From the NCBI GenBank assembly GCA_031273735.1, contig JAISRI010000193.1, positions 1 through 9,824 of the forward strand: a stretch of 9,824 bases of DNA, read 5' to 3'. The notes beneath the pieces were generated by a model. That model saw only the letters and a program-made list of their open reading frames with translations. It did no database searches and was not told the origin of the DNA. Made by a program: the position numbers and the translations under genes. The DNA is from Helicobacteraceae bacterium (lineage in GTDB: Bacteria; Campylobacterota; Campylobacteria; Campylobacterales; SZUA-545). Numbering within the stretch: the first letter of the stretch is position 1; every line of letters starts with the position of its first letter. Shown piece by piece: positions 1-5,026 of this stretch.

Positions 1-127
1 ATAGCGAAGCTAAACCGCAATACGATCAATACGATCCTATCAAAGATTCGCGCTAGGATCGCTTCTCTAGCCGAAAAAGAGTCCTATTTCACGATCGGCG
101 AGATTGAAATAGACGAAAGGAACTATA

Positions 128-154
128 CCCTACAAAATCTACGATTTTGCAGGG
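128..154. repeat. Near-perfect 27-bp palindrome inserted in the transposase
   Basis: CCCTACAAAATC (128-139) and GATTTTGCAGGG (143-154) are inverted copies with one mismatch (132 against 150) around the 3-base loop TAC. The palindrome sits in about 41 extra bases (120-160) separating the DE and YF codons of the transposase. GGAAC occurs on both sides of it (119-123 and 153-157). It may be a small palindromic insertion or a repair scar. No second copy was seen in the window. Confidence 0.65.
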
Positions 155-199
155 AACCCGTATTTCAGCGCTAAAAGAGTCAAAGGTAAGAGAGGTAGA

Positions 200-307
200 G
201 GCTCTTTTGGTAAAACGATTGTATTTGGAATGAAAATTGCCGAGACGGCGAAATGAAAACCTCTATCGCGGGTTCTTTTGGTAAAACAATCGTCTTTGGA
301 ATGAAAA
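200..307 (+). repeat. Direct duplication of the SFGKTIVFGMK segment of the transposase
   Basis: Positions 200-236 and 271-307 are 37-base direct copies, 71 bases apart and therefore in different frames. They differ at four positions (GGC/GGT, ACG/ACA, ATT/ATC, GTA/GTC), and all four are synonymous third positions. This suggests the copies descend from two separately evolving functional elements rather than from recent slippage. Confidence 0.8.
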
Positions 308-576
308 AGAGAGATGATAAGGTTTATACTTAGATCGTTAAAAACTGCTCCGCGAGCGAACTACTGCCTATCATTGCAGAACGCGCTTCTACAAGTTCCA
401 CAATCTATTCAGATGAATGGAAAGCCTATGATGGGTTGGTCAATATGGGATACAAGAGGCATTACAGAGTTAAACATTCCAACGACGAGTTTGCTAATGG
501 CAAGGCTCATATCAATGGGATTGAGAGCTTCTGGGGAGTGGCTAAAACGAGACTAGCTAAGTTTAGGGGGCTACGC

Positions 577-714
577 AAGGATAAGTTCTACCTGCATCTT
601 AAAGAGATCAACTATGTTTGAAATAAGTCGACAAGTTCTATTTGCGCGTCAAAAAGACCGATTACATTAAGATAAATCGACAAGTTCTATTTGCTTACGT
701 CTGAAAGAGACCGA
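577..714 (+). repeat. Three diverged tandem copies of the KFYLHLKE region
   Basis: The normal copy at 577-606 encodes KDKFYLHLKE. Two further diverged copies follow at about 623-661 and 672-714. These two share the 18-base stretch TCGACAAGTTCTATTTGC (628-645 and 677-694, period 49). The last copy can be read as LRLKETEWRFNHR and leads into the true C-terminal part of the transposase. The first extra copy is preceded by the stop TGA at 619-621. Confidence 0.7.
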
Positions 715-790
715 ATGGAGGTTTAATCATAGGAAAGAAAGTTTGTATTCGCTACTATTGCGGGAGTTTAGGAAAGATCCGCTGTAATCT

Positions 791-801
791 TGTCTTGACC
801 C
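791..801 (+). repeat. Candidate right terminal inverted repeat of the IS
   Basis: TGTCTTGACCC lies four bases after the transposase stop codon and directly at the point where the interrupted prepilin frame (minus strand) ceases. It is called a terminal repeat from position alone, because the left end is outside the window and cannot be paired with it. Confidence 0.5.
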
Positions 802-890
802 ATAACTATTACAAAGATAACCTCTACCATCGTAAAAGCGCGACGGCTAAAGTTTGCTAAAAAGAGACGATTTTTTAACTTCCTAATACA
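802..890 (-). pseudogene. Prepilin N-terminus interrupted by the IS
   Basis: Read on the minus strand, this stretch gives RKLKNRLFLANFSRR followed by AFTMVEVIFVIV. The second part matches the prepilin peptidase site and start of the hydrophobic helix in type IV pilins and type II secretion pseudopilins: F at mature position 1, E at position 5, then an Ile/Val-rich helix. The helix breaks off after VIV at the boundary with the IS, so the rest of the pilin is displaced or lost. There is no ATG at the expected leader start. The only in-frame ATG is the M of FTMVE, and ATT stands at 885-887 where a start could have been. If the upstream C tract had 12 or 15 bases, the small upstream frame would read straight into this one. 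With the present IS it would end at a TAA at 768-770. Which pilin system it served cannot be said. Confidence 0.7.
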
Positions 891-1021
891 GGGGGGGGGG
901 GGGGTGGCCCTAATGTAGGCGAAACCCGATCGCATTGCGTCGCGACAACGTTTTGAATATCAACAACGTTGCGATCATTCTCAAACGCAAGAAGCGCGTT
1001 TATCTTTAACGAACTACGCAT
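875..1021 (-). CDS. Small protein of unknown function, 48 aa, carrying the phase-variable C tract
   Basis: The frame is too short for ordinary gene calling, but it has an ATG at 1021, a well-spaced ribosome site (AAGGAG at 1027-1032, five bases before ATG) and a promoter-like -10 about 32 bases upstream. The product begins MRSSLKINALLAFENDRNVV, contains one Cys (residue 30), and ends in about six prolines encoded by the C14 tract, then VLGS. I do not recognise the family. It has no signal peptide or membrane segment. It may be the 5' part of a longer gene that is in the OFF state. If the tract had 12 or 15 C, the product would fuse to the prepilin-like sequence downstream, which the IS now truncates. 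It could also be a chance frame downstream of a real promoter. It follows leuB on the same strand after a 211-base gap. Confidence 0.5.
   Translation of the reverse strand: MRSSLKINALLAFENDRNVVDIQNVVATQCDRVSPTLGPPPPPPVLGS
891..904 (-). repeat. 14-base homopolymeric C tract (G on the plus strand)
   Basis: A run of fourteen G on the plus strand reads as poly-proline codons inside the minus-strand reading frame 875-1021. Tracts of this kind slip during replication and switch genes on and off in Campylobacter and Helicobacter. With 14 bases the frame ends five codons later (GGA AGT TAA). With 13 it ends at TAG almost at once. With 12 or 15 it continues into the prepilin frame. The length in the assembly may itself be a consensus of a mixed population. 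Confidence 0.85.
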
Positions 1022-1026
1022 TGGAA

Positions 1027-1058
1027 CTCCTTTATATGGACTGAAACGTAGCATTTTA
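1027..1058 (-). promoter_or_regulatory. Promoter and ribosome site of the small poly-C reading frame
   Basis: On the minus strand an extended -10, TGTTAAAAT (TAAAAT at 1053-1058), follows T-rich and A-rich tracts at about 1060-1120, the arrangement usual for sigma-70 promoters in Campylobacterota. Transcription would start near 1046. AAGGAG (1027-1032) stands five bases before the ATG. The rest of the gap down to the leuB stop (1059-1232) shows nothing I can identify, and I see no clear terminator for leuB there. Confidence 0.55.
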
Positions 1059-1232
1059 ACATTTTTTTAACAAAAAAAAGATTGTTTTCTTATTTTTCAA
1101 CGATTTTTGTCAAAAAACTTTGATTAAACGCGGATTTGCCGTCGTTTGGCGCGTATTATTGCGTAAGGTTCAAGACTAAGTTCGTCTAACTGCGGATAAA
1201 ATTCGGATATTAACCTCTACGCGAGCGGGCGC

Positions 1233-2303
1233 TTAGCCTTCGGCGATCAGTTTGGCGACAATATCGCCCATTTCGGTCGTATTGGCTTGGCGAAGCGCGC
1301 CAAATCTCGCTATATCGGGCGTGCGATAGCCTAACGCCAGCGCTTTTTTTACGGCGTTTTCTATGCGCCGCGCCGCGCCGATCTGTTGAAGCGCAAACTC
1401 GCATAACATCGCCGCGCTTAAAATCGTCGCTAACGGATTGGCAATTCCTCTGCCGGCAATATCGGGCGCGCTTCCGTGTATCGGCTCGAAAATCCCGCCC
1501 TTCGCGCCGCGCGAAGAGCTAGGCAGCAAGCCGATCGAACCGCCGATCATACTCGCTTCGTCGCTAAGAATATCGCCAAAGAGATTGCCCGTTAAAATTA
1601 CGTCGAATTGGCGCGGATTGTTGATAAGCTGCATAGCCGCGTTATCGATATACATATGGGTAAGCTCGACTTGCGGATACTCTTTGGCTACGTTTGTTAC
1701 TACGTCGCGCCATAGTTGGCTAACGTCTAAAACGTTTGCTTTATCGACGGAACAGACCTTTTCACTCCGTTTCATAGCCGCTTCAAACGCGACGCGCGCG
1801 ATACGATCGACTTCGGCTTCACTATAAACCATCGTATTCCAACCGCGACTTTTGTCTCTGCCGCGAGGTTCGCCAAAATATATGCCGCCTACAAGCTCTC
1901 GGACGACTAGCAGATCTACGCCGCGAACGACTTCGCTTTTTAGCGCGCTTGCGTCGATTAGTTCGTCGAAAACTTTGACGGGGCGCAAATTCGCAAAAGC
2001 GTCAAGCCCTTTTCGTAGCGCCAATAAACCCGTTTCGGGGCGCAGATTGCGCGGCAGATTGTCCCACTTTGTCCCGCCGATCGCGCCGAATAAAACCGCG
2101 TCGGCGCTTTTCGCGCCCTCTAAAGTCTCCTTTGGAAGCGGTTCGCCCGTAGCGTCGATCGCCGCGCCGCCCATCAAATACTCTTTATATAAAAGCCCGA
2201 AACCCTCTTTTTTCGCCGCCGCGTCTAAACTTTTGATCGCCTCGCGAACAATCTCTACGCCAATCCCGTCGCCGCCAATAACGGCTATATCGTAAGTTTT
2301 CAA
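1233..2303 (-). CDS. leuB: 3-isopropylmalate dehydrogenase
   Basis: This cytoplasmic enzyme carries out the third step of leucine synthesis, NAD-dependent oxidation and decarboxylation of 3-isopropylmalate to 2-oxoisocaproate. The 356-residue product is of normal family length. It shows the N-terminal GGDGIG loop (10-15), LFGAIGG (71-77), the LeuB-type VGGIYFGEPRG (138-148), the catalytic Lys in SVDKANVL (Lys188), Asp220 in YIDNAAM, the signature NLFGDILSDEASMIGGSIG (240-258, metal ligands Asp244 and Asp248), and the NAD loop EPIHGSAPDIAGRGIANP (273-290). The start chosen is TTG at 2303, which gives MKTYDIAVIG and has AAAAGG six bases upstream. A TTG further up (2336) would add 11 residues absent from the family and lacks a ribosome site. 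The gene stands alone here, divergent from the chemoreceptor. leuA, leuC and leuD are not in the window. Confidence 0.95.
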   Translation of the reverse strand: MKTYDIAVIGGDGIGVEIVREAIKSLDAAAKKEGFGLLYKEYLMGGAAIDATGEPLPKETLEGAKSADAVLFGAIGGTKWDNLPRNLRPETGLLALRKGLDAFANLRPVKVFDELIDASALKSEVVRGVDLLVVRELVGGIYFGEPRGRDKSRGWNTMVYSEAEVDRIARVAFEAAMKRSEKVCSVDKANVLDVSQLWRDVVTNVAKEYPQVELTHMYIDNAAMQLINNPRQFDVILTGNLFGDILSDEASMIGGSIGLLPSSSRGAKGGIFEPIHGSAPDIAGRGIANPLATILSAAMLCEFALQQIGAARRIENAVKKALALGYRTPDIARFGALRQANTTEMGDIVAKLIAEG

Positions 2304-2309
2304 TTTCAA

Positions 2310-2332
2310 CCTTTTCAAAAACGCGGATTTTA
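2310..2332 (-). promoter_or_regulatory. Probable leuB promoter -10 and ribosome site
   Basis: On the minus strand TGTTAAAAT (TAAAAT at 2327-2332) repeats the extended -10 seen before the small poly-C frame. It would start transcription about 17 bases ahead of the TTG codon. AAAAGG (2310-2315) is spaced six bases from that TTG and decides the start. The upstream end of the leader overlaps the divergent chemoreceptor promoter region, so the two genes share a 91-base control region. Confidence 0.45.
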
Positions 2333-2352
2333 ACAACGCGCCGCTTGGACGA

Positions 2353-2388
2353 TTTGGTAGAATTGCAAAGCTTCAATTTATTCGGGAG
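2353..2388 (+). promoter_or_regulatory. Probable chemoreceptor promoter and ribosome site
   Basis: TTTGGTAGAAT (2353-2363) is an extended -10 with the TGn motif ahead of TAGAAT. No convincing -35 stands upstream, as is common in this lineage. GGGAG (2384-2388) lies six bases before the ATG at 2395. Confidence 0.5.
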
Positions 2389-2394
2389 ACGTTT

Positions 2395-3762
2395 ATGTCT
2401 ATTCTGTCCAAAATCACCGTGTTTCAAAGGTTTTTGATCGTTATCTGTTTTTCGGGCGGCGCGCTTGTCGTCGGCACGATCATAGGGGTGTTAGGCACCT
2501 ATTTGGGCAGCTATTCGGTCGAAACGATTATCGACGAAGCGATAATTCCCTTGGAAAAACTAACGGCGCGTATCGACGAGGCGCAAAAACTCGCGATCGA
2601 CCCCGCGAACGTCAAACTTTTGGGCGAAATTAAAAAAGAGAACGAAGAGTTCGCGCAGGTAGGCGAAAATCTAGCCAAAGAGAAATACGGCGATTTGGTA
2701 GCTATGCGGACTTTTATGATCGTCGCGGGGGCGTTTGGCGTGCTATGCGTGGCGCTTATCGCTTTAATCGTGGCGCGTTCGATTTTGCGATCGCTTCGCG
2801 CTTTGGACGAAATTAACTCCTTTGGTTCTGATTTGACGAGACGGCTAAAGATCGAGGGTAACGACGAGATCGCAAAAGCGGCAAAGTCGATCAACGTCTT
2901 TTTAGAGGCTACGCGCAACTCGATCGACGACGCGGAAAAAAACGCGATCGAAAACGCCCAAGTCGCCAAAGCGCTGGAATTAGACGCGAAGCAGATCAAC
3001 AGCCGTTCGAGCGAGGAGTTTCGTTGCGTTTTAAGCGCCAAAGAAAAGGGCGACGCCGCGAAGGAAACGCTGGATTTGCTTAACGATCAACTTTTAATCG
3101 GCGCGAACGCTCTAGGAGAATCGCGACAGATCACAAAAGCGGCGCGAGAAAAGATGGGCGATCTGCAAAAGGCGGCGAAAATCGCCGCGCAAAATATCGC
3201 GGAGTTTGGCGATCGACTGGGCAAGCTGGTGGTTCAAGCCGATCAGACGCGCTCCGTTTTAAGCGTGATCGCCGATATAGCCGATCAGACCAATCTTTTG
3301 GCGCTAAACGCGGCGATCGAGGCGGCGCGGGCGGGCGAACACGGGCGCGGTTTCGCGGTGGTCGCCGACGAGGTGCGCAAACTTGCCGAACGCACGCAAA
3401 AGAGCTTAAATGAAAGCAACGCGACGATCGGCGTTATAACGCAGACAATCGAGGAGCTTAGCGGCGAGATGAGGCAAAACGCCGATCGCGCCGAATCCTT
3501 AAGCGATCTAACCGAAGTCGTCGATAAAGAGTTAAGCAAAGCCTTAGAGGGCGTCGAGAGCGCGGCGGATATCGAGGGCGAATCCGCGAATAAGAGCAAA
3601 GCTACGGCGGCGGGTATCTTGGAATTAACCGATCTTGTTAAAACCGTTAGCGATCTTTCGCAGGAGAATAAAAAGACCGTCGAATCAATCGAAAGCGCCA
3701 GCGCAAAAATGCGCGCTTCAACCGAAAAGCTAAACGAACGGCTTTCAATATTTAAGGTATAA
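2395..3762 (+). CDS. Methyl-accepting chemotaxis protein with a small periplasmic domain
   Basis: This inner-membrane chemoreceptor would signal through CheW and CheA to the flagellar motor. The 455-residue product has a short cytoplasmic N-terminus and a first membrane helix at about 13-36. A periplasmic part of only about 65 residues (about 38-104) follows, predicted helical. The second membrane helix is at about 106-128, then a HAMP linker (about 129-180), long coiled coil, and the conserved signalling tip with DQTNLLALNAAIEAARAGE (297-315) and GRGFAVVADEVRKLAERT (317-334). The periplasmic part is too small for a Cache domain, so the signal is unknown and may be sensed through the membrane or a partner. 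There is no CheR-binding pentapeptide at the C-terminus, which ends IFKV. The single-gene unit is divergent from leuB. A role in energy or redox taxis is possible but not shown. Confidence 0.93.
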   Translation: MSILSKITVFQRFLIVICFSGGALVVGTIIGVLGTYLGSYSVETIIDEAIIPLEKLTARIDEAQKLAIDPANVKLLGEIKKENEEFAQVGENLAKEKYGDLVAMRTFMIVAGAFGVLCVALIALIVARSILRSLRALDEINSFGSDLTRRLKIEGNDEIAKAAKSINVFLEATRNSIDDAEKNAIENAQVAKALELDAKQINSRSSEEFRCVLSAKEKGDAAKETLDLLNDQLLIGANALGESRQITKAAREKMGDLQKAAKIAAQNIAEFGDRLGKLVVQADQTRSVLSVIADIADQTNLLALNAAIEAARAGEHGRGFAVVADEVRKLAERTQKSLNESNATIGVITQTIEELSGEMRQNADRAESLSDLTEVVDKELSKALEGVESAADIEGESANKSKATAAGILELTDLVKTVSDLSQENKKTVESIESASAKMRASTEKLNERLSIFKV

Positions 3763-3769
3763 ATTATTT

Positions 3770-3784
3770 GGATCATAGCGATCC
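3770..3784. other. Small hairpin after the chemoreceptor gene
   Basis: GGATC (3770-3774) and GATCC (3780-3784) form a 5-bp stem with a 5-base loop, eight bases after the chemoreceptor stop codon. No T tract follows, so it is at best a weak or factor-dependent transcript end. Positions 3785-3854 hold nothing recognisable. Confidence 0.3.
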
Positions 3785-3854
3785 GCGCGGTATATAAGAA
3801 AAACCACACATCTATTTGCGCGACAACTTGACTTAGATAAAACCCACATCTACA

Positions 3855-3988
3855 GTCATTCCCGCGACTTTAGCGTAGCCCCGCATTTCTTCGCATAGCG
3901 CCCCGCTCCATAACGGAGCAGAGGAGCGTAAGTCGCGCAAGATTAGCGCGATACGCGCTGGCGCAATCGCGGAGGAAGGCGAGAATCC
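3855..3988. repeat. Palindrome copy 1, enlarged form with nested hairpins
   Basis: The arms GTCATTCCCGCG (3855-3866) and GGCGAGAATCC (3978-3988) enclose about 110 bases. Further inverted pairs are nested inside: CGCGACTT (3863-3870) with AAGTCGCG (3930-3937), and GCTCC (3905-3909) with GGAGC (3915-3919). The right arm ends in TCGCGGAGGAAGGCG, shared with copy 4. Confidence 0.7.
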
Positions 3989-4056
3989 AGATACGGCGTA
4001 GCCGCGCGTATTTAAGACCTACGCATAATCAGTAAGATCAGCGCTTCGCGCTATTT

Positions 4057-4081
4057 GGATTCCCGCCTTCGCGGGAATGAC
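4057..4081. repeat. Palindrome copy 2, short form
   Basis: The 20-base core ATTCCCGCCTTCGCGGGAAT at 4059-4078 is an ATTCCC-N8-GGGAAT palindrome flanked by GG and GAC. It is the exact reverse complement of copy 3 over 25 bases, and the match extends outward to ATTTGG. Confidence 0.9.
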
Positions 4082-4108
4082 GGCGTTTGTTGATTTTGCT
4101 TCGGCGAA

Positions 4109-4157
4109 GGCGGTTTTTGTAATGCGACGATCCTTTCATTCGTTTAGCAAAACCGCC
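4109..4157. repeat. Inverted repeat in the spacer between the two units
   Basis: GGCGGTTTT (4109-4117) and AAAACCGCC (4149-4157) are perfect 9-base inverted copies around a 31-base loop. They lie between the two composite units, so the block has symmetry at its centre as well as within each unit. Confidence 0.6.
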
Positions 4158-4164
4158 GTCCTCT

Positions 4165-4189
4165 GTCATTCCCGCGAAGGCGGGAATCC
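4165..4189. repeat. Palindrome copy 3, short form
   Basis: ATTCCCGCGAAGGCGGGAAT (4168-4187) is the same short palindrome in the opposite orientation to copy 2. The tail AAATACGGCGTAGCC follows it at 4190-4204. Confidence 0.9.
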
Positions 4190-4252
4190 AAATACGGCGT
4201 AGCCGTGAGAATTGCAACCTATGAGCGATCGTAATTCGTAGGTTTTTAGTTT

Positions 4253-4315
4253 GGATTCCCGCCTTCCTCCGCGATTTACGCGCGGGTACGCGCTATCGCT
4301 CCGCGCGGGAATGAC
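4253..4315. repeat. Palindrome copy 4, enlarged form
   Basis: GGATTCCCGCC (4253-4263) and GCGGGAATGAC (4305-4315) enclose a GC-rich, CG-alternating loop. Read in reverse complement, its arm TCGCGGAGGAAGGCG matches the enlarged copy 1, so the loop expansion is a shared form and not a random insertion. Confidence 0.75.
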
Positions 4316-4351
4316 TAAATATGGCGGGTTTGTTGGCGAATTGCGTAGGTT

Positions 4352-4951
4352 TTACAAACGCGCTAGTTTATTTACGGCAGAAACTTTTAATAAAAAAGTT
4401 TCAATGGTATCGTTATAATCTATTGCTTCTTTGAACGCTTCGAGCGCTTTAGAATTATGATACGATCCGCCGTTGGGCTGTTTAATTGGGCTAATCGTTT
4501 GGTTTTTTAACGCTTGCCAATTTTTTCTAAAAAGCTCTTGAATTAGATCGGAGCTTTTCTTGTAAGCGCTTGCGAGAGTTTCTAGTTTCTTATCAAAAAC
4601 TATTTTCTCCTGCAAAAGAATATCGCCGGTATCTATGCCTTGATCGATCTCGTGTATTGTAACTCCGCAAGGCGTATTTTCAATAAAACTCCATATATTT
4701 GGGCTTGCTCCTCGATTATATGGCAGATAACCGATATGCAAATTGATAACGCTATGAGGTAGCGTCTCTATCACGTCTTTTTTAATAATCGATCAGTAGT
4801 TGTAACTAATAATAAAATCTATCGCGTTTTCATCAATAAAACGCCTATCTATTTTTCCTTCAAACATCATTATATTTTCGCCTTGCGCGACTAGCCATTC
4901 AAATAAACCCGTCGCGTTTTGGTTGTTTGTTAAAAAGAGTATCTTGCGCAT
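4352..4951 (-). pseudogene. Formyltransferase-family protein, broken by one in-frame TGA
   Basis: Read through, the frame gives 199 codons from ATG at 4951 to TAA at 4352, with a single TGA at codon 53 (4793-4795) where the family has a residue in the context SYNY-x-x-II. The fold is that of the methionyl-tRNA formyltransferase N-terminal domain. The N-terminal part is MRKILFLTNNQ. The catalytic block is INLHIGYLPYNRG (Asn and His), then GVTIHEIDQGIDTGDILLQ with the catalytic Asp in DTGDI. The enzyme would pass a formyl group from 10-formyltetrahydrofolate to an amine. Standalone short members of this type often act on amino sugars of surface polysaccharides, so this is unlikely to be the housekeeping fmt. 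The gene looks more AT-rich than its neighbours and lies between a repeat block and the hox terminator, which suggests acquired DNA. TGA is an ordinary stop here (hoxE and hoxF end with it), so readthrough is unlikely. A 140-residue product from an internal GTG or ATA start would lack the N-terminal strand. Confidence 0.8.
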
Positions 4952-4982
4952 TTTTTATCCCAAATTAAAACTAGCCGCCGCG

Positions 4983-5026
4983 AAAAAAGCCCGCGCCTTC
5001 GCCATAGCGCGATATTTAGTCGCGGG
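4983..5026 (-). terminator. Probable rho-independent terminator of the hox operon
   Basis: On the minus strand CCCGCG (5026-5021) pairs with CGCGGG (4995-4990), followed by C and six T (4989-4983). The stem overlaps the last codons of hoxH and has a long, itself partly structured loop of 25 bases. It would end the hydrogenase transcript before the formyltransferase pseudogene. Confidence 0.5.

Larger units (their letters stand above)
1..787 (+). pseudogene. IS1595-family transposase, multiply disrupted, 5' end outside the window
   Basis: Recognisable blocks in order are GEIEIDE (about 97-117, first catalytic Asp), YFSAKRVKGKRGRGSFGK (161-214), a second SFGKTIVFGMKKRDDKVYT (271-330), IVKNCSASELLPI and IYSDEWKAYDGL (334-435, second Asp), HYRVKHSNDEFANGKAHING then IESFWG (about 460-537), KFRGLRKDKFYLHLKE (559-606) and EWRFNHR to RKDPL with a TAA stop (713-787). 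Breaks seen are a roughly 41-base insertion at 120-160 that shifts frame, a TGA after FGMKIAETAK, a duplicated segment, a TAG at 331-333 where Gln is usual (VYT-stop-IVKNC), and about 106 extra bases at 607-712. Family assignment comes from the block order and the HINGIESFWG and FYLHLKE signatures. The gene cannot give a functional transposase. Confidence 0.85.
1..801 (+). mobile_element. Decayed IS1595-type insertion sequence, right part only
   Basis: The window opens inside the element, so its left end is not visible. Pieces of a DDE transposase of the IS1595/ISXO2 type are readable in several frames up to 787. The right boundary is placed at about 801 because the minus-strand prepilin reading frame stops making family sense exactly there, next to the sequence TGTCTTGACCC, which would be the terminal inverted repeat. 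The left inverted repeat and target duplication cannot be checked. The element is immobile on its own because the transposase is broken in several places. Confidence 0.8.
3855..4315. repeat. Intergenic block of two composite inverted-repeat units (dRS3-like palindromes)
   Basis: This gene-free stretch contains four palindromes of the GTCATTCCCGCG/CGCGGGAATGAC kind arranged as two inverted pairs: enlarged plus short (3855-4081) and short plus enlarged (4165-4315). The tail ATACGGCGTAGCC follows the first member of each pair (3991-4003 and 4192-4204). The core ATTCCC-N8-GGGAAT has the same form as the neisserial dRS3 repeat, and similar palindromes are common in other bacteria. No open frame of note crosses the block. 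It separates the chemoreceptor from the dead formyltransferase gene and may be a non-autonomous element cluster. Confidence 0.85.

Noticed and set aside
314..556. 80-residue open frame starting MIRFILRSLKTAPRAN
   Set aside because: It is an out-of-frame reading of the transposase remnant. The correct family sequence is in the neighbouring frame, interrupted by TAG at 331-333.
638..648. Possible link between TCTATTTGCGCG in the IS (about 637-648) and the same 12 bases at 3811-3822
   Set aside because: The similarity does not extend on either side, so it is best taken as chance.
1438..2295. Long plus-strand open frames (1438-1827 and 1852-2295) opposite leuB
   Set aside because: They mirror the leuB codons. 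The biased GCG/CGC codon use leaves few stops on the other strand. Their products are Ser/Pro/Ala-rich without motifs, and no ribosome site precedes them.
2345..2370. Sigma-54 promoter ahead of the chemoreceptor (TTGG ... TTGC)
   Set aside because: The GG and GC elements are 16 bases apart instead of 10. The extended -10 TTTGGTAGAAT explains the site better.
2511..3809. Long minus-strand open frames (2511-3041 and 3285-3809) opposite the chemoreceptor
   Set aside because: The chemoreceptor frame is unambiguous through its HAMP and signalling motifs. The opposite frames are Ser/Ala-rich antisense shadows.
3855..4315. CRISPR array
   Set aside because: The repeats alternate in orientation, vary in length and have unequal spacing, and there are no spacers of constant size and no cas genes. 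They are intergenic palindromes.
4793..4795. TGA read as selenocysteine or as a sense codon in the formyltransferase
   Set aside because: hoxE and hoxF end at TGA with coupled downstream starts, so TGA is a normal stop. The family has no Cys or Sec at this place.
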